DNA of 32,431 nucleotides from Clostridia bacterium (GTDB lineage Bacteria; Bacillota; Clostridia; Oscillospirales; Acutalibacteraceae): NCBI GenBank assembly GCA_017428085.1, contig JAFRRP010000061.1, positions 1-32,431 on the forward strand, read 5' to 3'. This document shows positions 23,550 through 31,301 of this stretch, piece after piece (within the stretch, counting starts at the first letter, position 1; each line of letters opens with the position of its first letter). The position numbers and the translations under genes were made by a program. Below the pieces are notes generated by a model, which worked only from the letters and a program-made list of their open reading frames with translations, did no database searches and was not told the DNA's origin.

Positions 23550-25226
23550 TCAGAACAGCCCGGAAATCCTTCCGTTCTCGTCCACGTCGATCTTTTCCGC
23601 GGCGGGAACCTTGGGCAGGCCCGGCATGGTGAGGATGTCGCCGGTCAGGGCTACGATGAAGCCCGCGCCCGCGCTGACCTTCACGTTCTTCACCGTCACG
23701 GTGAAGTCCTCCGGCGCGCCCAGCTTCGTGGGGTCGTCGGAAAAGCTGTACTGGGTCTTGGCGACGCACACGGGCAGCTTGTCGAAGCCCAGCGCCGTGA
23801 GCTGCTCGATCTGCTTTTTGGCGTTGGGCATGATGGTCACGCCGCTGCCGCCGTAGATCTTCTTTGTAATGGCCTCCAGCTTTTCCTCAATGGAGCAGTC
23901 GAGCTCGTAGCTGAAGGTGAAGTCGCCCTGCTCCTCTTCGCACAGGCGCACCACTTCGCGGGCGAGGGCCTCGCCGCCCTTGCCGCCTTCCGCCCACACG
24001 GTGGAAAGCACGGTGTTCACGCCCAGCGCGCTGCACTTTTTGATGATGAAGTCGATCTCCGCGTCCGTGTCGGTGGGGAAGCGGTTGACCGCTACCACGC
24101 AGGGCAGCCTGTAGACGTTCTTGATGTTGGAAACGTGGCGCAGCAGGTTCGGGACGCCCTTTTCCAGCGCGTTCAGGTCTTCGGTGGCCAGCTGCTTCTT
24201 GTCGAGGCCGCCGTGCATTTTCAGCGCGCGCACCGTGGCGACGATCACCACCGCGTCGGGGGTGAGGCCCGCCATGCGGCACTTGATGTCGAGGAATTTC
24301 TCCGCGCCCAGGTCCGCGCCGAAGCCGGCCTCCGTCACGGTGTAGTCGCCCATCTTCAGCGCCAGACGCGTGGCCATCACGGAGTTGCACCCGTGGGCGA
24401 TGTTGGCGAAGGGTCCGCCGTGCACGAAGGCGGGGGTGCCCTCCAGCGTCTGCACGAGGTTGGGCTTCAGCGCGTCCTTCAGCAGCGCGGTCATGGCGCC
24501 CACGGCCTTCAGGTCGCCGGCGGTGACGGGCTTGTCGTCGTAGGTGTAGCCCACGATGATACGGGAGAGCCGCTCCTTCAGGTCGGTGATGGAGGAAGCG
24601 AGGCAGAACACCGCCATGATCTCGCTGGCCACGGTGATATCGAAGCCGTCCTCACGGGGCACGCCGTTGGCCTTGCCGCCCATGCCGTCCACGATAAAGC
24701 GGAGCTGGCGGTCGTTCATGTCCACGCAGCGCTTCCACGTGATCTTGCGCACGTCGATACCAAGCTGATTGCCCTGCTGGATGTGGTTGTCCAGCATGGC
24801 GGCCAGCAGGTTGTTGGCCGCGCCGATGGCGTGAAAGTCGCCGGTGAAGTGCAGGTTGATATCCTCCATGGGCACCACCTGCGCGTAGCCGCCGCCGGCA
24901 GCTCCCCCTTTGACGCCGAATACGGGGCCGAGAGACGGCTCGCGCAGCGCCACGGTCACGTCCTTGCCGATGCGGGACAGCCCGTCCGCCAGACCGATGG
25001 TCGTGGTGGTCTTGCCCTCGCCCGCGGGGGTGGGGGTGATGGCGGTGACGAGGATCAGCTTGCCGTCCTCTTTGTCGGTCTCCTTCAGCAGCGCCGGGTC
25101 GACCTTCGCCTTGTACCGGCCGTACTGCTCGATGTATTTTTCATCCACGTGCGCCTTGGCGGCGATCTCGCCGATGGGCCGCATCTCGCACGCCTGCGCG
25201 ATCTCGATGTCGGATAAGTATGCCAT
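23550..25226 (-). CDS. fhs: Formate-tetrahydrofolate ligase
   Basis: This 558-residue enzyme joins formate to tetrahydrofolate using ATP to give 10-formyl-THF. The P-loop-like [13 protein letters not shown] (64-76) and the following [26 protein letters not shown] block are diagnostic, and the length is normal. AGGAGG stands seven bases before the ATG. It is the last gene of the riboswitch-controlled operon, placed after the AICAR formyltransferase gene, and supplies that enzyme's formyl donor. The 134-base gap before it contains a 22-bp inverted repeat. A GC-rich hairpin and then the branched RNA/terminator lie downstream. Confidence 0.98.
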   Translation of the reverse strand: MAYLSDIEIAQACEMRPIGEIAAKAHVDEKYIEQYGRYKAKVDPALLKETDKEDGKLILVTAITPTPAGEGKTTTTIGLADGLSRIGKDVTVALREPSLGPVFGVKGGAAGGGYAQVVPMEDINLHFTGDFHAIGAANNLLAAMLDNHIQQGNQLGIDVRKITWKRCVDMNDRQLRFIVDGMGGKANGVPREDGFDITVASEIMAVFCLASSITDLKERLSRIIVGYTYDDKPVTAGDLKAVGAMTALLKDALKPNLVQTLEGTPAFVHGGPFANIAHGCNSVMATRLALKMGDYTVTEAGFGADLGAEKFLDIKCRMAGLTPDAVVIVATVRALKMHGGLDKKQLATEDLNALEKGVPNLLRHVSNIKNVYRLPCVVAVNRFPTDTDAEIDFIIKKCSALGVNTVLSTVWAEGGKGGEALAREVVRLCEEEQGDFTFSYELDCSIEEKLEAITKKIYGGSGVTIMPNAKKQIEQLTALGFDKLPVCVAKTQYSFSDDPTKLGAPEDFTVTVKNVKVSAGAGFIVALTGDILTMPGLPKVPAAEKIDVDENGRISGLF

Positions 25227-25254
25227 TTTTTTTCCTCCTGTCCGTTCTTGCGGT

Positions 25255-25350
25255 AGCGCGGCACCTCAGTGCCGCTCCTGACGAATGTAACTGAATAAGG
25301 TGTTGTAAATACAGTTGTTTTTGCCGACAGCGGCACTGAGGTGCCGCGCT
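25255..25350. repeat. Perfect 22-bp inverted repeat between purH and fhs
   Basis: AGCGCGGCAC…GTGCCGCT at 25255-25276 and its exact reverse complement at 25329-25350 flank 52 bp. Each arm is also self-complementary (GCGGCAC-CTCA-GTGCCGC). The arms match the palindromic part of the 23141-23290 array. Confidence 0.92.
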
Positions 25351-25360
25351 GCGGGGTATA

Positions 25361-26545
25361 TCAATGATGGAACAATCTCATCCCGGTAAATGCCATCGCG
25401 ATGCCGTACTTGTCGCAGGTGGCGATGACCTGATCGTCGCGGATGGAGCCGCCGGGCTCGGCGATGTAGGAAACGCCGCTGCGGTGCGCTCTTTCGATGT
25501 TGTCGCCGAAGGGGAAGAACGCGTCGGAGCCCAGCGAAACGCCGGTGATCGTGTCCAGATACGCGCGCTGCTCCTCTTTGGTGAAGGGCGCGGGCTGCAC
25601 GGTGAAGTATTTCTGCCAGTTGCCGTCGGCGCACACGTCCTCCTCGTTCTGGTTGATGTAGCCGTCGATCACGTTGTCGCGGTCCGGGCGGCCGATGTCC
25701 TCACGGAAGGGGAGGTTCAAGACCTTGTCCGCCTGACGAAGGAAGAAGGTATCCGCCTTGGAACCGGCGAGGCGGGTGCAGTGGATGCGGGACTGCTGTC
25801 CGGCGCCCACGCCGATGGCCTGTCCGCCCCAGGCGTAGCAGACGGAGTTGGACTGGGTGTATTTGAGCGTGATGAGGGAGATGATCAGGTCGCGGATGGC
25901 CTCCTCGGGCAGCGCCTTGTTGGCGGTGACCACGTTGGTCAGCAGCTCCCGGTCGATCTTGAAGTTGTTGCGGCCCTGCTCGAAGGTCACGCCGTAGACC
26001 TGCTTGCGCTCCTGCGCGGCGGGGATATAGTCGGGGTCGATCTTCACGATGTTGTAGTTGCCTTTTCTCTTGCTTTTCAGGATCTCCAGCGCCTCCGGCT
26101 CGTAACCGGGGGCGATCACGCCGTCGGAGACCTCGCGCTTGATGAGCTTGGCGGTGGTCACGTCGCACACGTCGGAGAGGGCCACCCAGTCGCCGAAGGA
26201 GCACATGCGGTCGGTGCCGCGGGCTCTGGCGTAGGCGCAGGCGAGGGGAGAGTCGTCCAGCCCTTCGATATCGTCCACGAAGCAGGCCTTTTTCAGCTTT
26301 TCGGGCAGCGGGATGCCCACGGCGGCGCTGGTGGGGCTGACGTGCTTGAAGGAGGTGACGGCGGGCATGCCCAGCGCTTCCTTCAGCTCTTTGACGAGCT
26401 GCCACGAATTGAACGCGTCAAGGAAGTTGATGTAGCCGGGGCGGCCGGACAGGATCTCGATCGGCAGGTCGCTGCCGTCGTGCATGTAGATCTTCGCGGG
26501 CTTCTGGTTGGGGTTGCAGCCGTACTTGAGTTCAAATTCTTTCAT
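25361..26545 (-). CDS. purH: AICAR formyltransferase (monofunctional PurH-type)
   Basis: The 394-residue protein corresponds to the AICAR transformylase half of bifunctional PurH; the IMP cyclohydrolase (MGS-like) half is absent. It transfers the formyl group of 10-formyl-THF to AICAR (ZMP), giving FAICAR. The catalytic Lys67-His68 lie in S-F-K-H-V-S-P, and RNNFKI, SNSVCYA and DAFFPFGDN are typical blocks. AAGGAG precedes the ATG, 12 bases after the purO stop, showing close coupling. The missing cyclohydrolase is supplied by that neighbour. Its substrate ZMP is a riboswitch ligand for this operon. Confidence 0.96.
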   Translation of the reverse strand: MKEFELKYGCNPNQKPAKIYMHDGSDLPIEILSGRPGYINFLDAFNSWQLVKELKEALGMPAVTSFKHVSPTSAAVGIPLPEKLKKACFVDDIEGLDDSPLACAYARARGTDRMCSFGDWVALSDVCDVTTAKLIKREVSDGVIAPGYEPEALEILKSKRKGNYNIVKIDPDYIPAAQERKQVYGVTFEQGRNNFKIDRELLTNVVTANKALPEEAIRDLIISLITLKYTQSNSVCYAWGGQAIGVGAGQQSRIHCTRLAGSKADTFFLRQADKVLNLPFREDIGRPDRDNVIDGYINQNEEDVCADGNWQKYFTVQPAPFTKEEQRAYLDTITGVSLGSDAFFPFGDNIERAHRSGVSYIAEPGGSIRDDQVIATCDKYGIAMAFTGMRLFHH

Positions 26546-26557
26546 GGTCTCGTCTCC

Positions 26558-27277
26558 TTATTGATTTTTATTGATGAGTCTGGTTTCGACGGAGCCGTCG
26601 GCCAGATCGGTGTAGCGCACGTACAGGGAGATCTTGTTGTCTGCGTCCAGCGCGTTCCACAGCTTGTCCGTGAAAACGTCGATATCGTCCGGGATGGCAA
26701 CTCTCTCCGGCTCGCCCTGGAAGGTGGGGATCGGATTGCCGTCGCAGACGTAGGTGTGCAGGAAGTGGCCCAGACCGGCTTTTGCGGGATAGGAGAAGGT
26801 GTACCGGGCGCAGTCCGTACCCTGCGCGTCGACGCTCTTGAGGATGTTCATCTGATAGCGGAAATCCCCGTCGGCGAAGGTCAGCATGGCGCTGATGCGG
26901 GGCGTGTAGTTGGGCGCGTCCGGCTCGAAGCAACGGCTGTCCAGCGCCTCGGCAAAGGACAGGCCCTTTTTCAGGCCTTCCACCACGGTGTCGGTCTGGT
27001 CGCCGTTGGTGACGACGAGATCGTTCTCATACCCTCTCACCGCCGCGTAGATGATGAGGCTCGGGTCCTCCACCTTGGAAGCGTCGAACGGCGCGGTGTA
27101 GATATCGCCGTCCTTTTCCTCAAACACGCGGTTGCGGCTGTTGGCGCTGCGGCCCATGATGAAGTAGGCGGCGCAGGCCTTTTTGCCGTCCTCGCTTTTG
27201 CCGACGACGATGCCTCTGCCCACGTAGGAGTTGCCCTCCAGCAGCTCGCCGATGTCGTTGATCCTGTAAATGTCCAT
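26558..27277 (-). CDS. purO: IMP cyclohydrolase, archaeal PurO type
   Basis: A 239-residue protein resembling the archaeal-type IMP cyclohydrolase family, which closes FAICAR to IMP. It starts with the family blocks YVGRGIVVG, AYFIMGRSANSRNR and VTNGDQTDT, and later has EPDAPNYTPRIS and GLGHFLHTY. GGAGGG lies seven bases before the ATG. Its position directly before a PurH that lacks a cyclohydrolase domain supports the call: together the two replace bifunctional PurH. The 187-base gap upstream carries a heptamer inverted repeat that separates it from the channel gene. Confidence 0.92.
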   Translation of the reverse strand: MDIYRINDIGELLEGNSYVGRGIVVGKSEDGKKACAAYFIMGRSANSRNRVFEEKDGDIYTAPFDASKVEDPSLIIYAAVRGYENDLVVTNGDQTDTVVEGLKKGLSFAEALDSRCFEPDAPNYTPRISAMLTFADGDFRYQMNILKSVDAQGTDCARYTFSYPAKAGLGHFLHTYVCDGNPIPTFQGEPERVAIPDDIDVFTDKLWNALDADNKISLYVRYTDLADGSVETRLINKNQ

Positions 27278-27330
27278 GCTGTTTCCCTCCGGTATTGTTT
27301 GTTTTTTTGTATGATTGATGTATCGTTTTG

Positions 27331-27473
27331 AGTCGTAAGTCGTGAGTCGTAAGTCGAAAGAATTGGTTCGTTGCAGATGATCTGCTTTCTCTCTTCTATA
27401 CGATTGTCTGTCAATGCTGATTGAAAAAACAAATCAAATTGTCTTACGACTTGCGACTTGCGACTTACGACTG
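27331..27473. repeat. Inverted arrays of the AGTCGTA heptamer flanking an 82-bp spacer
   Basis: The left arm (27331-27360) is four heptamers AGTCGTA/AGTCGTG/AGTCGTA/AGTCGAA plus AG. The right arm (27443-27473) is the reverse orientation of AGTCGTA/AGTCGCA/AGTCGCA/AGTCGTA. The arms can pair over about 28 bp with a few wobbles. The spacer contains GCAGA-TGA-TCTGC. The right arm overlaps the last codons of the channel gene. Confidence 0.9.
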
Positions 27474-28079
27474 TTGATCGGGCTTTTGCCCGATCAATCC
27501 CAGCGCCGGGATCAGCATTCCCCCGATGGAGTTGCCGAGGATCACCGTCCAGATGAACCCGCAGGCCTTCAGCGACACGATGCCGGAGGTGGCGAAGTAG
27601 AACATATCCGCGATGGAGTGCTCGTAGCCGCTCAAAATGAATACCGGGATGCAGAAGATGATGCCGACGGGCGTCTTGTGTTTGGCGTAGATGTCCACCG
27701 CCAGATAGATCAGCAGCCCGCAGAAAAAGCCGCGGATCAGCGTCTGCAAAAAGGTCTGTTCCAGCTTGGCGGAGCAGATGGTAAAGGCCGTCTGTTCCAG
27801 CGCCGGTAATCCCATGCGCACCAGCTGCCCGCAGACGTAGGTGCCGATCAGGTTGCCCAGCAGCCCCAGCAGCAGCACGGAGAACTGCTCTTTGCCGTGC
27901 TTTTCGGGGATATAGCAGATCTTGCCGGTGTACAGCGCGTACTGCTTCATGCAGATGCACAGCAGCGCCACGGAGAACAGAACGGCACCCACGTAGCGGT
28001 TCTCACAGGCGAGGAACACCCCGCCGCCCAATGCGATCAAAATCCCGGCGATCAGGCCGCTGATGATTTTTCTGACCAA
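27465..28079 (-). CDS. Formate/nitrite transporter family channel
   Basis: A 204-residue protein with about six membrane segments, somewhat shorter than typical FNT proteins (about 260-280). Family marks: L-G-N-L-I-G-T-Y (near 73-81), I-L-S-G-Y-E-H-S-I-A-D-M-F with the pore histidine His154, and I-L-G-N-S-I-G-G. FNT channels pass formate, nitrite or similar small anions. The start is taken as TTG at 28079, eight bases after AAGGAGG; the GTG at 28088 overlaps that ribosome binding site. It is the first gene behind the ZTP riboswitch and precedes purO, purH and fhs, so formate uptake for 10-formyl-THF synthesis is the best inference. The stop TAA is part of the first heptamer of the repeat. Confidence 0.88.
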   Translation of the reverse strand: MVRKIISGLIAGILIALGGGVFLACENRYVGAVLFSVALLCICMKQYALYTGKICYIPEKHGKEQFSVLLLGLLGNLIGTYVCGQLVRMGLPALEQTAFTICSAKLEQTFLQTLIRGFFCGLLIYLAVDIYAKHKTPVGIIFCIPVFILSGYEHSIADMFYFATSGIVSLKACGFIWTVILGNSIGGMLIPALGLIGQKPDQQS

Positions 28080-28098
28080 TGAAAGCACCTCCTTGAAG

Positions 28099-28235
28099 AA
28101 TGCTGAAAGATGAGAGATAAAACAGGAACCTGAAAGTCAGTTGCGATTTACAATAGGACGCTCGCCCGTATTTTATAATGGGGTTGGGCGAAGCCCATCC
28201 GACTTTCATCTTTCAACTTTTATCTTTCATCATTA
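28099..28235. repeat. Second heptamer-type inverted repeat in the operon leader
   Basis: The left arm (28099-28140) reads CTGAAAG/ATGAGAG/ATAAAAC... and the right arm (28201-28235) on the minus strand reads ATGAAAG/ATAAAAG/TTGAAAG/ATGAAAG/TC. The arms are imperfectly complementary and flank 60 bp with a TGGGC-GAA-GCCCA hairpin. The element lies between the riboswitch terminator and the channel gene's ribosome binding site. Confidence 0.75.
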
Positions 28236-28236
28236 C

Positions 28237-28274
28237 AAAAAGGGCACACCTTGAACGTACTTCAAAGTGTGCCC
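28237..28274 (-). terminator. Riboswitch-controlled terminator
   Basis: On the minus strand GGGCACAC (28274-28267) pairs with GTGTGCCC (28249-28242), extended by TTGAA/TTCAA, and is followed by five U. The 5' arm begins within the aptamer's final CUGGGC, so ligand binding and terminator formation are mutually exclusive. Confidence 0.9.
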
Positions 28275-28360
28275 AGACGGTCGGCGAAATATGAGATCCT
28301 CTGCTTCACTGTGGTGATCCACAATTATCCGTCAGTCACAGCGGACCGTATCACTGATAC
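28268..28360 (-). promoter_or_regulatory. ZTP/ZMP riboswitch (pfl motif)
   Basis: The minus-strand transcript contains the conserved pfl elements in order: CAGU…ACUG stem, GACUGACGGA, a GUGG-AUCA-CCAC hairpin followed by GUGAAG, a variable linker, and GCCGACCGUCUGGGC. The ACGG/CCGU pairing gives the expected pseudoknot. It closely resembles the Fusobacterium ulcerans ZTP riboswitch as remembered. The P1 loop is longer than in that example. Ligand (AICAR mono- or triphosphate) should prevent the following terminator and turn on the channel-purO-purH-fhs operon. Confidence 0.93.
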
Positions 28361-28366
28361 AACCGC

Positions 28367-28396
28367 ATTCTACCACAAGATGTTGCGTTGTGTCAA
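28367..28396 (-). promoter_or_regulatory. Promoter of the riboswitch operon
   Basis: Minus-strand TTGACA (28396-28391), 18-bp spacer, TAGAAT (28372-28367). The predicted start, about 28360, coincides with the first base of the aptamer. Confidence 0.88.
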
Positions 28397-28429
28397 GAGC
28401 TAATTTTGCATATTTGCTGTTTTTGCGCG

Positions 28430-29728
28430 TTACAGCGCCTCGTACGCCTTTTTCCAAACGGCTACCTTGTGCGCGTCGTAGGTCTCCGGCATCTTCGCGC
28501 ACACCGCGTCGATCTGCGTCAGGTGGGAAAGCGCCCGCGCCATGCCGGGGATGATCTTCGGCTTTTTGATCAGGTTCAGCTTTTCCAGCAGCTCCTTCGC
28601 CTTGTACTGCGGCACCCCGCCGGAGGCGATCTCTTTCAGCGTCAGGATGCGGGAGTCCAGCAAAAAGTCCACGTCCCTGCCGGTCAGGCTGTTGAGGATG
28701 GATTTGATCACGTCGTTGGAGATCTGCCGGTTGCCCTGTTCCTGATAGTAGTTGTATTCGTAGGGCCACAGCTTTTCCACGGTCAGCGCGTCCTCTCCCG
28801 CCGCGATCACCGCGTCGGCAAGGTTTTTGCCCGCCCGCAGGCTCAAAGAAATGCCGGAGCCGCTGAGGGGTTCGGTCATGGCGGCGCTGTCGCCCACGGC
28901 GGCGTAGCCGTTGGCCACGATCACGGGCAGCGTGCGGCGCAGCGGGATCTTCACGAACTGCCCGCCGCGGATCATCTTGCCCATATACGGGTACTGCCTG
29001 CGGAAGTCCTCCAGCGCCAGGTCCACGTCCTTCTGGTCGATGGGCCGGAAGCCGCCCACTAAAATATCCACGAATTTTTCATCCGTGATCGCCCAGTCCA
29101 TGCCGGGGCGGTTGTTGTGGTAGAAGAACACCCGGTTGGTGGGGTCGGTGAGCTTTTTCTCCGTGTTCTCAAAATAACCGCGCCAGGTGTAGAAGGTCTC
29201 CTTGGGGGAGATCTCGTTTTTGACGCCGAAGGTGCCCGGCAGCGTGCGGCGCACGGGGGAGTCGATGCCCGCCGCGTCGATCACCAGATCGCCGGCATAC
29301 TCTTTGATCTTGCCGCGCTCCAGCACCCGCACGCCCGTGACCTTTTCGCAGTCGCACGCCACGGAGACGACCTTCACGCCGAAACGGAAGGCAACGCCCG
29401 CTTTTTCCGCTTCGCCGATCAGGTGCTTCAGCAGCTCCTTGCGGTCGATGTAGCCGGACCACTCGCTCACTTTATACGGCTCCGCGATCTCGGTCTTTTG
29501 GGAGGGCGCCACGTAGCTGGTATTGGTGTACGGGATGAAGCGTCCGTCCTCCGGCCGGGTAAAGCCCGCGTCTTCAAAAGAGCTCTTCGCCATCACGTCG
29601 TGCCAGTCGTGGCCCATCTCGGCCCGCTTCTTCAACTCCAGCACGGTCACGTCGTAACCCTGCTTTGCCAGCAGCGCCGCCGCGGCGATGCCGCCGTGTC
29701 CCGCGCCCGCCACGATGATCTTTTTCAT
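28430..29728 (-). CDS. FAD-dependent oxidoreductase, geranylgeranyl-reductase-like
   Basis: A 432-residue flavoprotein. The N-terminal dinucleotide-binding motif is V-A-G-A-G-H-G-G (6-13) and the second FAD motif is G-D-S-A-A-M-T-E-P-L-S-G-S-G-I. This layout is that of the geranylgeranyl reductase / p-hydroxybenzoate-hydroxylase-like family, whose members reduce isoprenoid chains or hydroxylate aromatics. No membrane segment is seen. The start at 29728 is chosen because AAGGGG lies eight bases upstream; the ATG six bases earlier is too close. No terminator separates it from the downstream riboswitch promoter, but the riboswitch's own terminator would stop read-through. The substrate is unknown. 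Confidence 0.85.
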   Translation of the reverse strand: MKKIIVAGAGHGGIAAAALLAKQGYDVTVLELKKRAEMGHDWHDVMAKSSFEDAGFTRPEDGRFIPYTNTSYVAPSQKTEIAEPYKVSEWSGYIDRKELLKHLIGEAEKAGVAFRFGVKVVSVACDCEKVTGVRVLERGKIKEYAGDLVIDAAGIDSPVRRTLPGTFGVKNEISPKETFYTWRGYFENTEKKLTDPTNRVFFYHNNRPGMDWAITDEKFVDILVGGFRPIDQKDVDLALEDFRRQYPYMGKMIRGGQFVKIPLRRTLPVIVANGYAAVGDSAAMTEPLSGSGISLSLRAGKNLADAVIAAGEDALTVEKLWPYEYNYYQEQGNRQISNDVIKSILNSLTGRDVDFLLDSRILTLKEIASGGVPQYKAKELLEKLNLIKKPKIIPGMARALSHLTQIDAVCAKMPETYDAHKVAVWKKAYEAL

Positions 29729-29767
29729 TTTCATTACCCCTTTTTTCTTCGTTCTCGCAAAAAAGCT

Positions 29768-29797
29768 TTGCATTTTGCGATCATTTCCTATATTATA
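29768..29797. promoter_or_regulatory. Overlapping divergent promoters
   Basis: On the plus strand TTGCAT (29768-29773), 17-bp spacer, TATTAT (29791-29796) drives the phosphoesterase operon. On the minus strand a perfect TATAAT (29797-29792) overlaps that -10 box and should serve the flavoprotein gene, although its -35 is weak. The two cannot be occupied at once. Confidence 0.65.
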
Positions 29798-29860
29798 GAA
29801 TCATCCGAAGCAAAAATAAAGAGGAAAAATGTGAATTTTTGAACAGAAAGGGGAATTCTT

Positions 29861-31300
29861 ATGGCGGAAAAGCTGTTCCTTTACGTTCTGACCGATACCC
29901 ACTATATCTCCGAAAAGATGTGGGAGGAGGGCGACCCCATCAACAGCCGGGAAAAGGGCGACCAGATCGCCATCAAATCCACCCCGCAGATCCTGCGCAC
30001 GTTCTTTGACAAGATCCTGGCCGACGACGAGGTCAGGCACGTGCTGATCACCGGCGACCTCATCAACAGCGGCGAAAAGCAGAGCCATCTCGATTTCATC
30101 AACGAGCTGAAGGTCCTCACCGACGCAGGCAAGCACGTCTACGTCACCACCGCCACCCACGACTACGCGGGAGAGGGCGAGGACGGCGACGAAAACATCT
30201 TCCACGCCACCTATTACGCCAAGGACGGATGCCGCCCGACGGAGCGCGTGGGCAAAAAGGACCTGCTGCCGCTGTACTACGATTTCGGCCCGGCCCAGTC
30301 CGATTCCGTCCACGAGACCGGCTCCTATTCGCTGCCCATCCAGGAGGGCTACCGGCTCATCGCCATCAACGACAACGGCAACGGCCGTTCCCACTGCGGC
30401 CTGTTCGACGAGGGCTTCGACTGGCTGGTGGGGGAGATCCGCAAGGCCAAGGCCAACGGGGAGCTGGTGTTCCTGGCGGTGCACCATCCCGTGATCCCCC
30501 CGTGGGAGGTCTTCCGCGCGGCGGCGGATTTCGAGATGTTCGGCGGCTACGAGCGGATGCGTAAGATCATGTGCGAGGAGAACGTGAAGATCATCTTCAC
30601 CGGCCACACCCACGTGCAGGGCATCAAGAAATACACCGACGAGCAGGGCCGCTTTTTCTATGATATCACCACCACCGCGCTGCCCTCCGCCAACGGCAAG
30701 ATGCGCCGCGTGGTGTTCGATAAGGACGCGGGCACCTGCGATATCAAAAGCGTCGGCATCGAGACCATCAAGGGCTGGGACACCCAAGGCCTTTCCGCCC
30801 ACGACTATATCTCGCGGCTCAATTTCGGCGGCGCGCTGGAGCAGGCTTTTGAGGCAGCGGATACCGACTGGGACGGCTTTTTGAAAAAGGCCTCCGGCAC
30901 CCTGCCCGTGGACAAGCTGCAAAAGCACCCGCATCTGGCCAAATGGGGCGTCAAAAAGTTCAACAAACTGAAAATGTCCACCGTGGCGAAGCTCGCCGGG
31001 CGGAAAAGCGGCCTGACGAAAGAGGAAAAGGAGACGCTGAAGGGGGAGAAGGCGAAGGACGTCGTCTTCACCGTCATGGACCATATCCAGGGCGGCAACG
31101 CGCCCTACACGCCGGATACGCCGGAATACAAGGCGCTGCACGGCGTCACCCGGCGGGTCGACAAACTGATGAAGCTGGTACACTTTGACCTGAACAAAAA
31201 GCTGCCGGGGATCCATTCTCTCTCCGAGATGGCCGACCCGTTCTTCTACAACAACCGCACCGGCGACGACGACGCCATTCTGATCGAGGGGCTGGAATAA
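29861..31300 (+). CDS. Metallophosphoesterase with altered GNHD motif
   Basis: A 479-residue cytoplasmic protein without signal peptide. Calcineurin-like blocks: T-D-T-H (Asp12, His14), I-T-G-D (Asp66), V-H-H-P (His208-209) and T-G-H-T-H (His249, His251). The third block, normally G-N-H-D/E, reads A-T-H-D (98-101), so the metal-bridging asparagine is Thr99. The C-terminal third (about 330-479) is unassigned and partly helical, with Lys-rich SGLTKEEKETLKGEKAKD. AAAGGGG precedes the ATG. The next gene starts one base after the stop, so the pair is co-transcribed. The enzyme is probably a phosphodiesterase or phosphatase; activity may depend on a different metal arrangement. Confidence 0.85.
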   Translation: MAEKLFLYVLTDTHYISEKMWEEGDPINSREKGDQIAIKSTPQILRTFFDKILADDEVRHVLITGDLINSGEKQSHLDFINELKVLTDAGKHVYVTTATHDYAGEGEDGDENIFHATYYAKDGCRPTERVGKKDLLPLYYDFGPAQSDSVHETGSYSLPIQEGYRLIAINDNGNGRSHCGLFDEGFDWLVGEIRKAKANGELVFLAVHHPVIPPWEVFRAAADFEMFGGYERMRKIMCEENVKIIFTGHTHVQGIKKYTDEQGRFFYDITTTALPSANGKMRRVVFDKDAGTCDIKSVGIETIKGWDTQGLSAHDYISRLNFGGALEQAFEAADTDWDGFLKKASGTLPVDKLQKHPHLAKWGVKKFNKLKMSTVAKLAGRKSGLTKEEKETLKGEKAKDVVFTVMDHIQGGNAPYTPDTPEYKALHGVTRRVDKLMKLVHFDLNKKLPGIHSLSEMADPFFYNNRTGDDDAILIEGLE

Positions 31301-31301
31301 C

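Noticed and set aside
25364..27331. 655-codon plus-strand open frame
   Set aside because: It is an antisense shadow of purH and purO, whose products are firmly identified.
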